Positions 56,406-64,000 of a DNA stretch of 64,000 nt are shown piece by piece. The notes beneath the pieces were generated by a model. It made no database searches. It saw nothing but the letters and a program-made list of their open reading frames with translations, and was not told where the DNA came from. The stretch comes from Bacillus sp. REN16 (GTDB lineage Bacteria > Bacillota > Bacilli > Bacillales > Bacillaceae_L). The stretch spans positions 62,001 to 126,000 of the forward strand of contig NZ_JAJFZK010000006.1 in the NCBI RefSeq assembly GCF_020731355.1, in the 5' to 3' direction. Each line of letters begins with the position of its first letter. Within the stretch, counting starts at the first letter, position 1. The position numbers and the translations under genes were made by a program.

Positions 56406-57677
56406 GTGTGTGACAATCATGAGAAAGTAAAAAAGTGGATACAAGAGAACAAGAGTAAGGGCATCCGCCTTTTAAAAAAGCTAGTTCAAGAGCCTAGTCT
56501 TCAAGGGAATGAAAGATCCTCACAGGCGATTATCATTGAAAAATGCCGCCAGCTTGGGATGGAAATTGACATCTGGGAGCCAAATGGTGCTGAACTGTTG
56601 AAGCATCCGTTTTTTGTGTCACCAAGGAGCAATTTTATTGACAGTCCCAATGTTGTAGGTGTCCTTAAAGGGACAGGTGGCGGGAAATCCCTCTTGTTAA
56701 ATGGACATATCGATGTAGTTCCAGAGGGCGATATCACGCAATGGGAGATGGACCCGTATTCTGCGGAAGTGAAGGATGGAAAATTATATGGACGAGGTTC
56801 CACCGATATGAAGGGTGGAAATGTTTCACTCCTTTTAGCGATCCAAGCCATTAAAGATTCTGGTATTCAATTAAAAGGAGACGTTATCTTTCAAAGTGTT
56901 ATTGAAGAGGAAAGTGGTGGGGCTGGAACCCTTGCGACCATTTTAAAAGGCTATAAAGCAGATGGCGCAATTATTCCTGAACCGACAAATATGAAAATTT
57001 TTCCGAAGCAACAAGGTTCCTTATGGTTCAAAATCGATATTTATGGTCGGATTGCACATGGTGGAACAAGATATGAGGGCATCAGTGCAATCGAAAAATC
57101 GATGACAGTCATCAATCATTTATTAAAGTTAGAAATGATTCGCAATGGTGCGATCAATGACCCATTGTATAAAAATACCCCAATCCCTGTCCCAATTAAT
57201 ATTGGAAAAATTCATGGCGGAACTTGGCCATCCTCTGTACCGGACGTTGTCACAATTGAAGGACGAATGGGGGTTGCACCAGAGGAAACGATTGAACACG
57301 CAAAATCCGAAATGGAACAATGGCTTACTAAATTACCTGAAAAGGATGCGTGGTTTGAGGAACATCCGGTTGGACTTGAATGGTTCGGAGCACGTTGGGT
57401 GCCTGGTACGATTGATCCCGAACACGAACTTATGAATCTTTTAAAAAATAGTTTTAAACAGGTGAAGGGGGAAGATCCGATCATTGAAGCTTCACCATGG
57501 GGCACGGACGGTGGTCTTTTAACAGCGGTTGGCAATATCCCAACCATCGTCTTTGGTCCTGGAACAACAGAGGTTGCTCATTACCAGAATGAGTATATTG
57601 AGCTTGAACGAATGTTCGATACTTCAGAAATTATTGCTCGCACTATTTTAGAGTGGTGTGAAGTTTCTGAAGATTAA
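56406..57677 (+). CDS. yodQ: M20-family deacetylase YodQ (ArgE/DapE-like)
   Basis: 423 residues from a GTG start with GGGAGGAG ahead. Metal ligands are visible: NGHIDVVPEGD (about 98-108), GRGSTDMKGGN (about 128-138) and IEEESGGAGT (about 163-172), with a C-terminal GPGTTEVAHYQNEYIEL. The family hydrolyses N-acyl amino acids. In this operon it would remove the acetyl group that YodP adds. Matches the position and length of B. subtilis YodQ. Confidence 0.9.
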   Translation: MCDNHEKVKKWIQENKSKGIRLLKKLVQEPSLQGNERSSQAIIIEKCRQLGMEIDIWEPNGAELLKHPFFVSPRSNFIDSPNVVGVLKGTGGGKSLLLNGHIDVVPEGDITQWEMDPYSAEVKDGKLYGRGSTDMKGGNVSLLLAIQAIKDSGIQLKGDVIFQSVIEEESGGAGTLATILKGYKADGAIIPEPTNMKIFPKQQGSLWFKIDIYGRIAHGGTRYEGISAIEKSMTVINHLLKLEMIRNGAINDPLYKNTPIPVPINIGKIHGGTWPSSVPDVVTIEGRMGVAPEETIEHAKSEMEQWLTKLPEKDAWFEEHPVGLEWFGARWVPGTIDPEHELMNLLKNSFKQVKGEDPIIEASPWGTDGGLLTAVGNIPTIVFGPGTTEVAHYQNEYIELERMFDTSEIIARTILEWCEVSED

Positions 57678-57713
57678 TGATATGATAGTAGAAAAGATTT
57701 TTTAGGAGGTTGG

Positions 57714-58571
57714 GTGTTGTCAGGTCAGAAATACAGTGAGCAAAAGCAGATAAATAGAGTAACCTATCAAGCAAACATCATCATAGATTACTTTAATCTG
57801 AGAGTTCGAGTAGTTGAACATCGCGGCAATCTTTTTTCACTTTTAGAAGAGGTTCATCAGATTGCTGTACAGCATTCCTTTGAAAAAATCATTTGCATGG
57901 CAAAGTACGAGGACTTGTGTGATTTTATGGCGAGTGGTTTTATGATCGAAGCGATGATTCAAAAATATTTTATTGGCAGTGATGCCTATTTTGTCACGAA
58001 ATACTATACAAATGAACGACGAAATAGTGAAAAATGGTTGGAAGAGGATAAAATTATCAATGACATCCTTAGAAAACCGCGAGAAAATAAATTAACAGAC
58101 ACCCATTTTTTAATCCGCAAAGCAACACCTGGAGATGCAGAACAGTTGGCGACATTATACGACACTGTGTTTCAAATCTATCCTACTCCATTAAACAACC
58201 CAGATTATATTCAGCAAGTGATGAAGGATTCGACAATCTTTTATGTAGTTGAGGACAACGGTGTAATTGTAAGCAGTGCCTCAGCTGAAGTAAACTCAAC
58301 CTTTTACAATGCGGAACTAACCGACTGTGCGACCCTGGATGCATACCGCAAGCACGGATTAATGAAAAAGCTCTTGATGCAGCTTGAAAAAGAGCTAATG
58401 AACAATGGAATCTATTGTGCCTACTCGATTGCGAGAGCACTTTCATATGGTATGAACAAAAGCTTTTACCAGCTTGGATACTCGTATACTGGCAGACTCA
58501 CAAACAATTGTTATATTTTTGATAAGATTGAAGATATGAATGTGTGGGTGAAAGATCTATCCAGAAATTGA
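57714..58571 (+). CDS. yodP: Beta-lysine N-acetyltransferase YodP (AblB-like)
   Basis: 285 residues. AGGAGG lies 4 bases before GTG 57714 and 7 before the next codon, TTG 57717; either could be the start. The C-terminal half (from about 130) is a GNAT domain (FLIRKATPGDAEQLATLYDTVF, CATLDAYRKHGLMKKLLMQLEKEL). The N-terminal half has the DYFNLRVRVVEHR region typical of AblB. AblB acetylates beta-lysine made by lysine 2,3-aminomutase to N-epsilon-acetyl-beta-lysine, a compatible solute in methanogens and some bacilli. Here it sits with kamA and degradative genes. Confidence 0.9.
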   Translation: MLSGQKYSEQKQINRVTYQANIIIDYFNLRVRVVEHRGNLFSLLEEVHQIAVQHSFEKIICMAKYEDLCDFMASGFMIEAMIQKYFIGSDAYFVTKYYTNERRNSEKWLEEDKIINDILRKPRENKLTDTHFLIRKATPGDAEQLATLYDTVFQIYPTPLNNPDYIQQVMKDSTIFYVVEDNGVIVSSASAEVNSTFYNAELTDCATLDAYRKHGLMKKLLMQLEKELMNNGIYCAYSIARALSYGMNKSFYQLGYSYTGRLTNNCYIFDKIEDMNVWVKDLSRN

Positions 58572-58689
58572 ACAATGACTAAGAGAACGCCATATCCTGT
58601 GGCAGCGTCTTCATGGCTCGCGTCCTGTGGGCCTCAATTTTCGGCATCCCGCGCCGGAATTTCATCATGTGAGTAGGAGGTGGAGATTC

Positions 58690-60063
58690 ATGCAAATCGG
58701 AGAAGAACTAGTCATCGCAATTTTAGATAGTATTGATGAAGCCATTCATGTAGTAAATGAGGAAGGAGTCACCATCTTCTATAATCAGGTGGCAGCAGAG
58801 CATGATGGGCTAAGCCGGGAAGAAGTCCTTGGAAAACATCTTCTTGAGGTTTTTCCCTCATTAAATGAGAATTCTAGCACACTATTAAAGGTGATTCGCA
58901 CTAAGCAGCCGATTTTTCATCTCCCCCAAACCTATAAAAATAAATGGGGAAAGCTGATTGATACGGTGAATACGACGATTCCAATTAAAATAAACGGTAC
59001 CTTCATTGGTGCGGTTGAAATTGGCAAGGATTATTCAAAAATCAAGGACTTATCCAATAAATTAATGGACCTGCAATCCAAGGTTCGAGGCGTTACAAAA
59101 AAGCCGAATGAAATCTACGGTGCTAAATACACTATTCATGATATCCTGACGAAAAATGAGCGCTTCAACCATGTGAAGAAGCAAGCGATTAAGGTTGCGA
59201 ACTCTTCATCAACAGTTTTGGTGTACGGGGAAACAGGCACGGGAAAAGAGCTGCTCGTTCAAGCCATTCATAATGAATCACCAAGAAGACAATCACCATT
59301 TATCGCACAAAACTGTGCGGCATTACCTGAAAGCTTATTAGAAAGCATTTTATTTGGAACAGTAAAGGGAAGTTATACAGGAGCGGTAGACCGTGCAGGT
59401 TTATTTGAGATCGCACATGGCGGGACGCTTTTTTTAGACGAAATCAATTCAATGCCACTTGAGCTTCAATCACGATTACTTCGTGTTCTAGAAGACGGGA
59501 TGGTGCGCAGAATCGGCAGCCCGAAAGCTCTCCAAGTGGATGTTCGCGTGATAGTGGCATTAAATAAGTATCCGTCGGAATGTGTCAAGGACCACGAATT
59601 AAGGCCGGATTTGTACTACCGTTTAAATGTTTTTTCTCTTGAAATTCCGCCATTACGTGAACGAATCGGAGATATCCCTTATTTAGTGGATCATTTTATA
59701 GGACTCTATAACCATAGCTTTCAAAAAAATATTTCAAAAGTGGATGCTGCGGTTCTTGACCTTTTCGCTCGCTACAAATGGCCGGGAAATGTCCGTGAGT
59801 TAAAGCATATTATTGAGCACGCCATGATCATGGCGGATGGTTTGAGCCTAACGATGGACTTACTGCCAAATCACCTTGTGGATTCGCCAGACAATACCTC
59901 AAAGCATTTATTAAGACCACTTCGAGAGGCCGTTCGGGAAACGGAAAATTCATTGATTGAAGCAGCTATGGAAAAGTCAGGAGGGAACATCAAGCAGGCC
60001 GCAAAATTGCTTGAAATCCCACGTCAAACCTTGCAATACAAATTACAAAAGAAGAATTTTTAG
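58690..60063 (+). CDS. kamR: Sigma-54-dependent activator with PAS domain (KamR-like)
   Basis: 457 residues from the ATG at 58690, which has GTAGGAGGTGG ahead; an upstream in-frame ATG is rejected. N-terminal PAS domain (about 8-115, NEEGVTIFYNQVAAEHDGLS). The AAA+ domain follows (about 160-385): Walker A GETGTGKE (about 180), the sigma-54 contact loop KGSYTGA in place of GAFTGA (about 227), Walker B GGTLFLDEIN, and KWPGNVREL. A Fis-type HTH closes the protein (IKQAAKLLEIPRQTLQYKLQ). Ligand may be lysine or a related compound sensed by PAS. A perfect -24/-12 promoter lies in front of the next gene, kamA. Confidence 0.9.
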   Translation: MQIGEELVIAILDSIDEAIHVVNEEGVTIFYNQVAAEHDGLSREEVLGKHLLEVFPSLNENSSTLLKVIRTKQPIFHLPQTYKNKWGKLIDTVNTTIPIKINGTFIGAVEIGKDYSKIKDLSNKLMDLQSKVRGVTKKPNEIYGAKYTIHDILTKNERFNHVKKQAIKVANSSSTVLVYGETGTGKELLVQAIHNESPRRQSPFIAQNCAALPESLLESILFGTVKGSYTGAVDRAGLFEIAHGGTLFLDEINSMPLELQSRLLRVLEDGMVRRIGSPKALQVDVRVIVALNKYPSECVKDHELRPDLYYRLNVFSLEIPPLRERIGDIPYLVDHFIGLYNHSFQKNISKVDAAVLDLFARYKWPGNVRELKHIIEHAMIMADGLSLTMDLLPNHLVDSPDNTSKHLLRPLREAVRETENSLIEAAMEKSGGNIKQAAKLLEIPRQTLQYKLQKKNF

Positions 60064-60099
60064 CCCAATTTACAGATAATCTCCTTTCTGCTTTAAGAA

Positions 60100-60116
60100 T
60101 TGGCATGCTACTTGCA
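60100..60116 (+). promoter_or_regulatory. Sigma-54 (-24/-12) promoter of kamA
   Basis: TTGGCAT, 5 bases, TTGCA. GG (60102-60103) and GC (60114-60115) are separated by exactly 10 bases as sigma-54 requires. The kamA start lies about 30 bases downstream. Confidence 0.85.
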
Positions 60117-60145
60117 TGTTAATTAAAATAGGGAGGAGATTTTTT

Positions 60146-61558
60146 ATGCAGATGAACTTATATAAGCCTAAGCGTCATTGGAAGGACATTGAATTATGGA
60201 AGGATGTAACAGAAGATCAATGGAATGATTGGATTTGGCAATTAACCAATACAATCCGCACCATTGATGATTTACGAAAGGTGATCAACCTAACACCAGA
60301 GGAAGAAGAGGGCGTCTTGATTTCAACAAAGACAATTCCTTTAAATATAACGCCATATTATGCTTCATTAATGAATCCGGATGATCCACGGTGTCCAATT
60401 CGAATGCAATCCGTCCCAATAGGAAAAGAAATTTATAAGACAAAATACGATTTAGAGGATCCCCTTGAAGAAGATGAGGATTCTCCAGTGCCTGGACTGA
60501 CACATCGTTATCCAGACCGTGTTCTTTTTTTAGTGACAAATCAGTGCTCGATGTATTGCCGCTATTGTACGAGAAGACGATTTTCCGGTCAAATCGGCAT
60601 GGGGGTGCCGAAAAAACAGCTTGATGCAGCAATCGGCTATATCGCGAACACTCCTGAAGTGCGTGACGTCCTCATTTCAGGTGGTGACGGTCTACTGATC
60701 AATGACAACATCCTTGAATATATTTTGAAAAATTTACGGGAGATTCCCCATGTGGAAATTATTCGAATTGGAACGAGAGCACCGGTTGTATTTCCTCAAC
60801 GTATTACTGAAAACCTGTGTAATATTTTAAAGAAATATCATCCGGTTTGGTTAAACACACACTTTAACACCTCGATTGAGATTACGGAAGAAGCGAAAAA
60901 AGCATGTGAAATGCTGGTGAATGTCGGTGTTCCAGTCGGAAACCAGTCCGTTATTTTAGCTGGCATTAACGACAGCGTCGAAATCATGAAAAAACTAATG
61001 CATGATTTAGTTAAGATTAGAGTTCGACCTTATTATATTTATCAATGTGACTTATCTGAAGGAATTGGTCATTTCAGAGCACCCGTTTCAAAGGGCTTGG
61101 AAATTATCGAAGGCCTGCGCGGACACACTTCAGGATATGCTGTCCCGACGTTTGTGGTAGATGCTCCTGGCGGGGGCGGGAAAATTGCCGTGCAGCCGAA
61201 TTATCTGCTTTCACAAAGTCCAGAAAAGGTTGTCCTTCGTAATTTTGAAGGAGTTATTACAACCTATCCAGAGCCAGAAAACTATGTGCCAGGACGTGCG
61301 GATGCCTACTTTACTGACCATGTTGGTTCGCTTGAAGATAAAAAATCAAAAGCAGGTATTGCCGGTCTGTTGGGTGACGGATTCAATCTCGTCCCAGAGG
61401 GAATCAACCGTATTTCCCGCAGAAAGAAATACAATGAGGACCCAACTCACAGCACATTAAAAGATAAACGTGACAAACGCGATGAATTGAAGGAGAAAAA
61501 ATATCAATCGACATTGAAAAAAATGCAAGGCGGTAAGGATGAGGAAGCATCAAGTTAG
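60146..61558 (+). CDS. kamA: Lysine 2,3-aminomutase KamA
   Basis: 470 residues from the ATG at 60146 with GGAGGAG upstream; an in-frame ATG 30 bases earlier falls at the -12 promoter and cannot be used. Radical SAM enzyme: CSMYCRYC places the 4Fe-4S ligands at Cys134, Cys138 and Cys141, and VVDAPGGGGKIAVQPNY holds the PLP lysine. It converts L-lysine to L-beta-lysine. It also has the C-terminal extension used for oligomerisation. Driven by sigma-54 and the KamR-like activator; operon with yokU. Confidence 0.97.
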   Translation: MQMNLYKPKRHWKDIELWKDVTEDQWNDWIWQLTNTIRTIDDLRKVINLTPEEEEGVLISTKTIPLNITPYYASLMNPDDPRCPIRMQSVPIGKEIYKTKYDLEDPLEEDEDSPVPGLTHRYPDRVLFLVTNQCSMYCRYCTRRRFSGQIGMGVPKKQLDAAIGYIANTPEVRDVLISGGDGLLINDNILEYILKNLREIPHVEIIRIGTRAPVVFPQRITENLCNILKKYHPVWLNTHFNTSIEITEEAKKACEMLVNVGVPVGNQSVILAGINDSVEIMKKLMHDLVKIRVRPYYIYQCDLSEGIGHFRAPVSKGLEIIEGLRGHTSGYAVPTFVVDAPGGGGKIAVQPNYLLSQSPEKVVLRNFEGVITTYPEPENYVPGRADAYFTDHVGSLEDKKSKAGIAGLLGDGFNLVPEGINRISRRKKYNEDPTHSTLKDKRDKRDELKEKKYQSTLKKMQGGKDEEASS

Positions 61559-61570
61559 GAGGTTATATTC

Positions 61571-61843
61571 TTGAATTGTATGTGGTGTGAATCAGAGAAA
61601 GCGAATGAAACGACCAACAGTGTGTTTTGGGAACTCCCAGACGGAACGCGCGCAATTGAAATTACTGAAACACCCAGTGTCAAATGCGTAAATTGCGGCA
61701 TGGAATACCAAGAAGAAACCATTATCAATGAAATTGAAGACCAACTTATGCTAATTGATACAAAAAAACTTTCTAAAACGATTCAATACAAGGAGCTCAT
61801 GGAAATTCCGCGATTTTTAAAGCATAACTATTTCCGATTTTAG
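61571..61843 (+). CDS. yokU: YokU-family zinc-finger protein
   Basis: 90 residues from a TTG start with GGAGG ahead, 12 bases after kamA. Two CxxC pairs, CMWC (3-6) and CVNC (37-40 region), form a YgiT-like zinc ribbon. B. subtilis has yokU next to kamA as well. Function unknown; the tight coupling suggests a link to the aminomutase. Confidence 0.88.
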   Translation: MNCMWCESEKANETTNSVFWELPDGTRAIEITETPSVKCVNCGMEYQEETIINEIEDQLMLIDTKKLSKTIQYKELMEIPRFLKHNYFRF

Positions 61844-61871
61844 TTGACATGACAACACAACATGATAAAAT
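61844..61871 (+). promoter_or_regulatory. SigA-type promoter of yozE
   Basis: TTGACA (61844-61849), 16-base spacer, TAAAAT (61866-61871). It begins right after the yokU stop codon. Confidence 0.6.
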
Positions 61872-61909
61872 GACAAAAAAACTGTTCGACAGGGGTAGGA
61901 AGTGGTTGC

Positions 61910-62128
61910 TTGGGGAAGTCATTTTATCATTATATTGTGAAGTTTCGTGCGGCGAAAGCGAAAGATGAGATTAGTCAATTTGCAAATGACGTGTATCTGG
62001 ATCACAGCTTTCCCATTTATTCGAAGGATTACAACGAATTGAGCTCGTATTTGGAGCTAAACGGACAGTATTTAAAAAGTATGTCTATTTTCGATAAAGC
62101 TTGGGAGCTATACCTAAATGAAGATTGA
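61910..62128 (+). CDS. yozE: YozE-family protein
   Basis: 72 residues from a TTG start with AGGAAGTGG ahead. SFYHYIVKFRAAKAKDEISQ and the helical remainder (FDKAWELYLNED end) match the YozE SAM-like fold of B. subtilis. Small soluble protein of unknown function. Has its own promoter and terminator. Confidence 0.9.
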   Translation: MGKSFYHYIVKFRAAKAKDEISQFANDVYLDHSFPIYSKDYNELSSYLELNGQYLKSMSIFDKAWELYLNED

Positions 62129-62134
62129 GTGTTC

Positions 62135-62168
62135 AACCACCGAGATACAGATTCTCGGTGGTTTTTAA
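62135..62168 (+). terminator. Terminator after yozE
   Basis: Perfect 11-bp stem AACCACCGAGA/TCTCGGTGGTT, 7-base loop, T-tail. Confidence 0.9.
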
Positions 62169-62206
62169 GTTGGATGAAATGATATTTTTAAAATACTGTC
62201 GCTGTT

Positions 62207-62246
62207 CAGGATTTACTGCCACTAAACAGGATTTACTGTCACTAAC
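62207..62246. repeat. Two tandem 20-base repeats
   Basis: Copies at 62207-62226 and 62227-62246 begin CAGGATTTACTG and differ at two positions. They lie in a non-coding stretch between yozE and yodN. Role unknown. Confidence 0.75.
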
Positions 62247-62424
62247 CGAATTGCATGCCCCCTCACGACCTTTAAACCGAACACTCCAATACCCACAAAT
62301 TTTAGGCTCGCCCCCCACTAATTTTTCTTATCTCACAAGCCCTATTCCAATGCCGTTTTACATGGGCCTTGCATATACTATCACACACCCTTCAAATCGA
62401 CACAAAAGCTAAAGGGATGAGGAT

Positions 62425-63117
62425 ATGGATGGTAAAAATAAAAAGCCAAAATACAAACTAGGGGATATCGTTGTAGTTACGTTATATGGAACAGTTGGGT
62501 CTGTGACTGATATTCGCAAGCTAGATGGGAATTTTCTATATAAAGTTAATAAAGGTGAAGCATTTTATTCGGAAGCTGCATTAACTCTGCTATCTGAATA
62601 CAAAGCAATGCCAATCGAAATTGAAAAAATCGAAATTGAATATAAATATTATTTTGGTGACCTTGTCTTTGTTCAAGGCTATGAGAATGATGTGTTTAAA
62701 ATTGTCGGGATACACACAGAAATTTGGAGATATAAAGAGGGTGCATGGGAGGATGTGATTTACGAATTAGCGCGAGTGACAGATGGTGAGTGGCTCGAAG
62801 CGGGAGAGGATGAGCTGACACTACTTGCAGATTTTGATCAAGCCGAAACATTCCTTCAAAAATATTCGTTGAAGTATTTTGTGAAAAAGAAAAACAAAAA
62901 TGTGGGGATGTATGAAAATATGGATATCTATCGTAAATCCGAAAAAGATCATATGCGTATCAAAAAAGAAAAAAAAGAAATCATTGACGGCTTACTTGAT
63001 GTCTACAACGACTACAAGATCCTGTACGATATGTTCCAGGATCAGAAATATAAAGATGTGATGGATTTAGCAATGAAGAATTTACAAAAATTTGAGTCTG
63101 GGAAAGGTAACGATTAA
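62425..63117 (+). CDS. yodN: YodN-like protein of unknown function
   Basis: 230 residues with an AAGGGATGAGG ribosome site. Two SH3-like beta modules (about 9-55, KYKLGDIVVVTLYGTVGSVTD, and 70-125, YYFGDLVFVQGYENDVFKI) are followed by a charged, Lys-rich helical tail (150-230). It occupies the yodN position next to yozE and yozD as in B. subtilis. No enzymatic motif. Its stop overlaps the last bases of the converging small gene. Confidence 0.75.
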   Translation: MDGKNKKPKYKLGDIVVVTLYGTVGSVTDIRKLDGNFLYKVNKGEAFYSEAALTLLSEYKAMPIEIEKIEIEYKYYFGDLVFVQGYENDVFKIVGIHTEIWRYKEGAWEDVIYELARVTDGEWLEAGEDELTLLADFDQAETFLQKYSLKYFVKKKNKNVGMYENMDIYRKSEKDHMRIKKEKKEIIDGLLDVYNDYKILYDMFQDQKYKDVMDLAMKNLQKFESGKGND

Positions 63118-63311
63118 CCCATGAAGAATGCTTGGACTAACACATAAATGAAATAAGGGATCCCTAAAAATAAAATAGCAGAAAATAATCCTTTTGTTAC
63201 TTTTCCTAACACTTTGTCGAACCCATCTCCGTCAATAAATTCAAGGAATTTATTTGTCTCTTTGACTTCTTCTTTAACTGGGAATTTTAGGATAACGGCA
63301 TGCTTTGTCAT
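63114..63311 (-). CDS. Small single-span membrane protein, 65 residues
   Basis: The ATG at 63311 has GGAGGGG five bases upstream; an in-frame ATG 27 bases earlier overlaps the ribosome site region. Hydrophilic N-terminus (MTKHAVILKFPVKEEVKETN), one C-terminal membrane segment (GLFSAILFLGIPYFIYVLVQAFF). Overlaps the end of yodN by 4 bases on the opposite strand. Family not recognised. Confidence 0.65.
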   Translation of the reverse strand: MTKHAVILKFPVKEEVKETNKFLEFIDGDGFDKVLGKVTKGLFSAILFLGIPYFIYVLVQAFFMG

Positions 63312-63454
63312 GAGAACCCCTCCATTAGGCTTGTCCACTATTTATATTTCATCCTATGTATGAACCTTTGAATTCATGACTAAAAAATAAAATACATACG
63401 AAAATGACATAGGTGTAGGTTTTAAAACATACATCTTATGTAAAGGGGGCGATC

Positions 63455-63628
63455 ATGCTGAAGGAAATTGAGGTTGTTATTGATACGGAGGAAATTGCGG
63501 AATTTTTCTATAACGAGCTTGTCCAAAGGGGATTTGCCCCAGGCGAGGAAGAGCTAGAGGAGCTAGCAGATATCACCTTTGAATACTTGCTTTATAAATG
63601 CGTAATCGATGAAGAAAATGAAGATTGA
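63455..63628 (+). CDS. yozD: YozD-family protein
   Basis: 57 residues; AAGGGGGCG ribosome site. Acidic and helical, with EVVIDTEEIAEFFYNELVQR and EEELEELADITFEYLL, which match B. subtilis YozD in sequence and neighbourhood. Function unknown. Confidence 0.88.
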   Translation: MLKEIEVVIDTEEIAEFFYNELVQRGFAPGEEELEELADITFEYLLYKCVIDEENED

Positions 63629-63636
63629 GTACATAT

Positions 63637-63663
63637 GACGGCGGAAAACCCGTCGTTTTTTTG
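63637..63663 (+). terminator. Terminator after yozD
   Basis: Short GACGG/CCGTC stem with an 8-base loop and a seven-T tail. Confidence 0.65.
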
Positions 63664-63765
63664 TTGGTTAAAAAAATCAATTTTTTAGAAATTCTTTTTG
63701 TGCCTGGACGTATAGTTTTATATCAAGGTGTAAGAGGAATACTCGAAAAAATTTTATTGAATATT

Positions 63766-63798
63766 AAAGGGCATCCAAAATATGGACGCCCTTTTTCT
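63766..63798. terminator. Hairpin 3' of the terminal small gene
   Basis: AAAGGGC and TCCA pair with TGGA and GCCCTTT around one mismatch. T-rich tails occur on both strands; it can serve the minus-strand gene that ends at 63803. Confidence 0.65.
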
Positions 63799-63802
63799 TA
63801 TA

Positions 63803-63949
63803 TCATTTATTATGTCCAGGACCGTTTTTTCGGCCGCCTGCCGCGGAAAATTCTTTTCCATGTGCGATTTGTTCTGCTTCGATTGCTTCTGGTGGTACAT
63901 GATTATTCTTCTTTGGTGCACCAGTTCGTGCGCGATTTTTTTTACCCAT
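63803..63949 (-). CDS. Small basic protein, 48 residues (possibly spore-related)
   Basis: The ATG at 63949 has GGAGGG seven bases upstream. The sequence is hydrophilic and basic, starting MGKKNRARTGAPKKNNHVPP and ending SAAGGRKNGPGHNK, with no hydrophobic segment. This composition is like small acid-soluble or minor spore proteins of bacilli, but I cannot assign it to a named one. A hairpin follows its stop. Confidence 0.65.
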   Translation of the reverse strand: MGKKNRARTGAPKKNNHVPPEAIEAEQIAHGKEFSAAGGRKNGPGHNK

Positions 63950-64000
63950 ATATATCCCTCCGCTTATTTAGGCTGGATAAAGCCATCTTTTTCTTTCTTC

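Noticed and set aside
58575-58660. A weak hairpin after yodP, before the sigma-54 activator
   Set aside because: The stem is imperfect and has no T-tail, so it is not called as a terminator.
62125-62412. A 95-codon open frame between yozE and yodN
   Set aside because: It starts inside yozE, runs through the yozE terminator and the tandem repeats, has no ribosome site and an unprotein-like composition rich in Pro, Ser and Thr.

Overview
The window reads as chromosome of a spore-forming, low-GC Gram-positive of the Bacillaceae (Bacillus/Neobacillus-like). The evidence is strong AGGAGG-type ribosome sites with frequent GTG and TTG starts, U-tailed hairpin terminators, SigA-type promoters, and gene neighbourhoods known from Bacillus subtilis: yjlC-ndh, ispA, and yodTSRQP-kamA-yokU-yozE-yodN-yozD. 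Spore-type cell wall hydrolases and a YjcZ-like peptide fit as well. No rRNA, tRNA, CRISPR array, prophage or intact insertion sequence was seen.

Layout. 1-4.2 kb: the end of a short-chain fatty acid permease, an unknown membrane protein, a metallo-beta-lactamase-fold hydrolase, and a scar where a 5'-truncated AraC regulator abuts a decayed GH3 glucosidase. 4.3-14 kb: yjlC-ndh (type II NADH dehydrogenase), a four-LysM wall hydrolase, intracellular subtilisin IspA, a PadR/DUF1700/DUF4097 operon and catalase-peroxidase KatG. 14-22.8 kb: accessory genes and fragments (SRPBCC protein, a broken P-loop kinase, M3 oligoendopeptidase, GNAT), a 1259-residue DUF4011-type SF1 helicase with a C-terminal nuclease-like domain (a candidate defence protein), and a nitronate monooxygenase.

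22.9-43.6 kb is the most interesting part: a carbohydrate locus of about 20 kb. It holds a large secreted beta-propeller protein with two carbohydrate-binding-like modules, a deacetylase-like protein, a DegT aminotransferase, a cytoplasmic beta-propeller paralogue, an alpha/beta esterase, a heparinase II/III-family protein, a DUF624 protein, a CUT1-type ABC importer (two permeases and a lipoprotein), and three sugar-metabolism enzymes (epimerase, DHDPS-like aldolase, Gfo/Idh oxidoreductase). In the middle is a regulator that joins a GntR DNA-binding domain to a solute-binding-protein domain with no signal peptide. Four inverted repeats of the same geometry (five-base arms around a 7-base AT-rich spacer) precede the secreted propeller, the deacetylase operon, the heparinase gene and the transporter operon. 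Together they look like a regulon for a probably uronate-containing, acylated polysaccharide whose oligomers are imported and broken down inside the cell. The substrate cannot be read from sequence.

44-53.5 kb: an unknown polytopic membrane protein, a zinc-ribbon peptide beside a SET-domain protein, an FAD monooxygenase-like protein, a FetAB-type ABC pair, a LysM/SleB-type hydrolase, an M20 amidohydrolase, a YjcZ-like peptide and a thioredoxin-reductase-like flavoprotein. 53.6-61.9 kb: the lysine/beta-lysine cluster yodTSRQP, a sigma-54 activator (KamR-like), a clear -24/-12 promoter, then kamA and yokU. The last 2 kb hold yozE, yodN, yozD and two small proteins.
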